NCBI GenBank assembly: GCA_900765185.1
Contig: CAAFQT010000252.1
Location: 1-13,427 of the forward strand
Direction: 5' to 3'
Length of the DNA stretch: 13,427 bases
Origin: an uncultured Collinsella sp.
GTDB taxonomy: Bacteria; Actinomycetota; Coriobacteriia; Coriobacteriales; Coriobacteriaceae
Positions 13,363-13,427 of this stretch are shown piece after piece (within the stretch, counting starts at the first letter, position 1; each line of letters begins with the position of its first letter). A model generated the notes under the pieces. That model made no database searches and was not told the origin of the DNA. It saw nothing but the letters and a program-made list of their open reading frames with translations. Made by a program: the position numbers and the translations under genes.

Positions 13363-13427
13363 GGGCGATTGGCTCAGGGGTAGAGCATATCCTTCACACG
13401 GATGGGGTCACAAGTTCGAATCTTGTA
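13363..13427 (+). tRNA. tRNA-Val (CAC), 3' end cut by the window edge
   Basis: The acceptor arm GGGCGAT (13363-13369), D arm GCTC-AGGGGTA-GAGC, anticodon stem TATCC/GGATG with loop TTCACAC, and T arm ACAAG-TTCGAAT-CTTGT are all present. Positions 34-36 are CAC, so it reads GTG valine codons. The window ends right after the T arm; the 3' acceptor strand lies outside. Confidence 0.93.

Noticed and set aside
1..13427. CRISPR array, complete prophage or complete insertion sequence
   Set aside because: No regularly spaced repeats, no phage structural genes, and only the istB 3' end of an IS is present.

Overview
The window looks like accessory DNA from a human-gut Coriobacteriia chromosome, most likely Collinsella or a close relative. 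This rests on the GC-rich codon use of the resident genes, a wall-anchored protein of Gram-positive type, a DUF3825-type protein and a tRNA-Val at the right edge. The genus is an inference; no marker gene proves it.

Region 1 (1-2050) holds a two-gene, 8-nt-overlapping operon: a Panacea (DUF4065) domain protein followed by a coiled-coil protein with three C-terminal membrane segments. This is the layout of PanAT-type toxin-antitoxin pairs. Two strong hairpin terminators follow, then the decayed 3' end of an IS21-family istB and the IS terminus at about 2050. A 10-bp sequence at position 5-14 recurs inverted in that terminus, so the pair may sit inside an IS21-derived unit.

Region 2 (2051-5598, minus strand) is a probable anti-phage operon. 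An 808-aa AAA ATPase/DUF4143/TIR fusion comes first. It is followed by a 76-codon reading frame without an ATG start, then by an ApeA-like protein whose 3' end was cut off by the IS21 insertion. A small recombinase remnant may lie behind its promoter (5771-5840).

Region 3 (5931-8277, plus strand) has an unrecognised 338-aa soluble protein and a very GC-rich secreted protein with a variant sorting signal (LPKTA).

Region 4 (8520-10576, plus strand) has a membrane-anchored GIY-YIG protein, a 174-aa unknown, and a dCTP-deaminase/dUTPase-fold protein with three C-terminal membrane segments. In the last, the position expected to hold the catalytic Glu appears to be Arg. This is the best candidate for an undescribed membrane-acting defence module. 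Its coiled-coil plus three-membrane-helix tail echoes that of the putative toxin in region 1.

Region 5 (10577-12390) is a Fic/Doc-type toxin-antitoxin locus with an extra orphan antitoxin paralogue. The 520-bp space between the two antitoxin genes contains a terminator, a 25-bp repeat and a candidate structured RNA with two GAAA tetraloop hairpins (11241-11366).

Region 6 (12436-13427) returns to ordinary chromosome: a DUF3825-type protein and tRNA-Val(CAC), cut by the window end.
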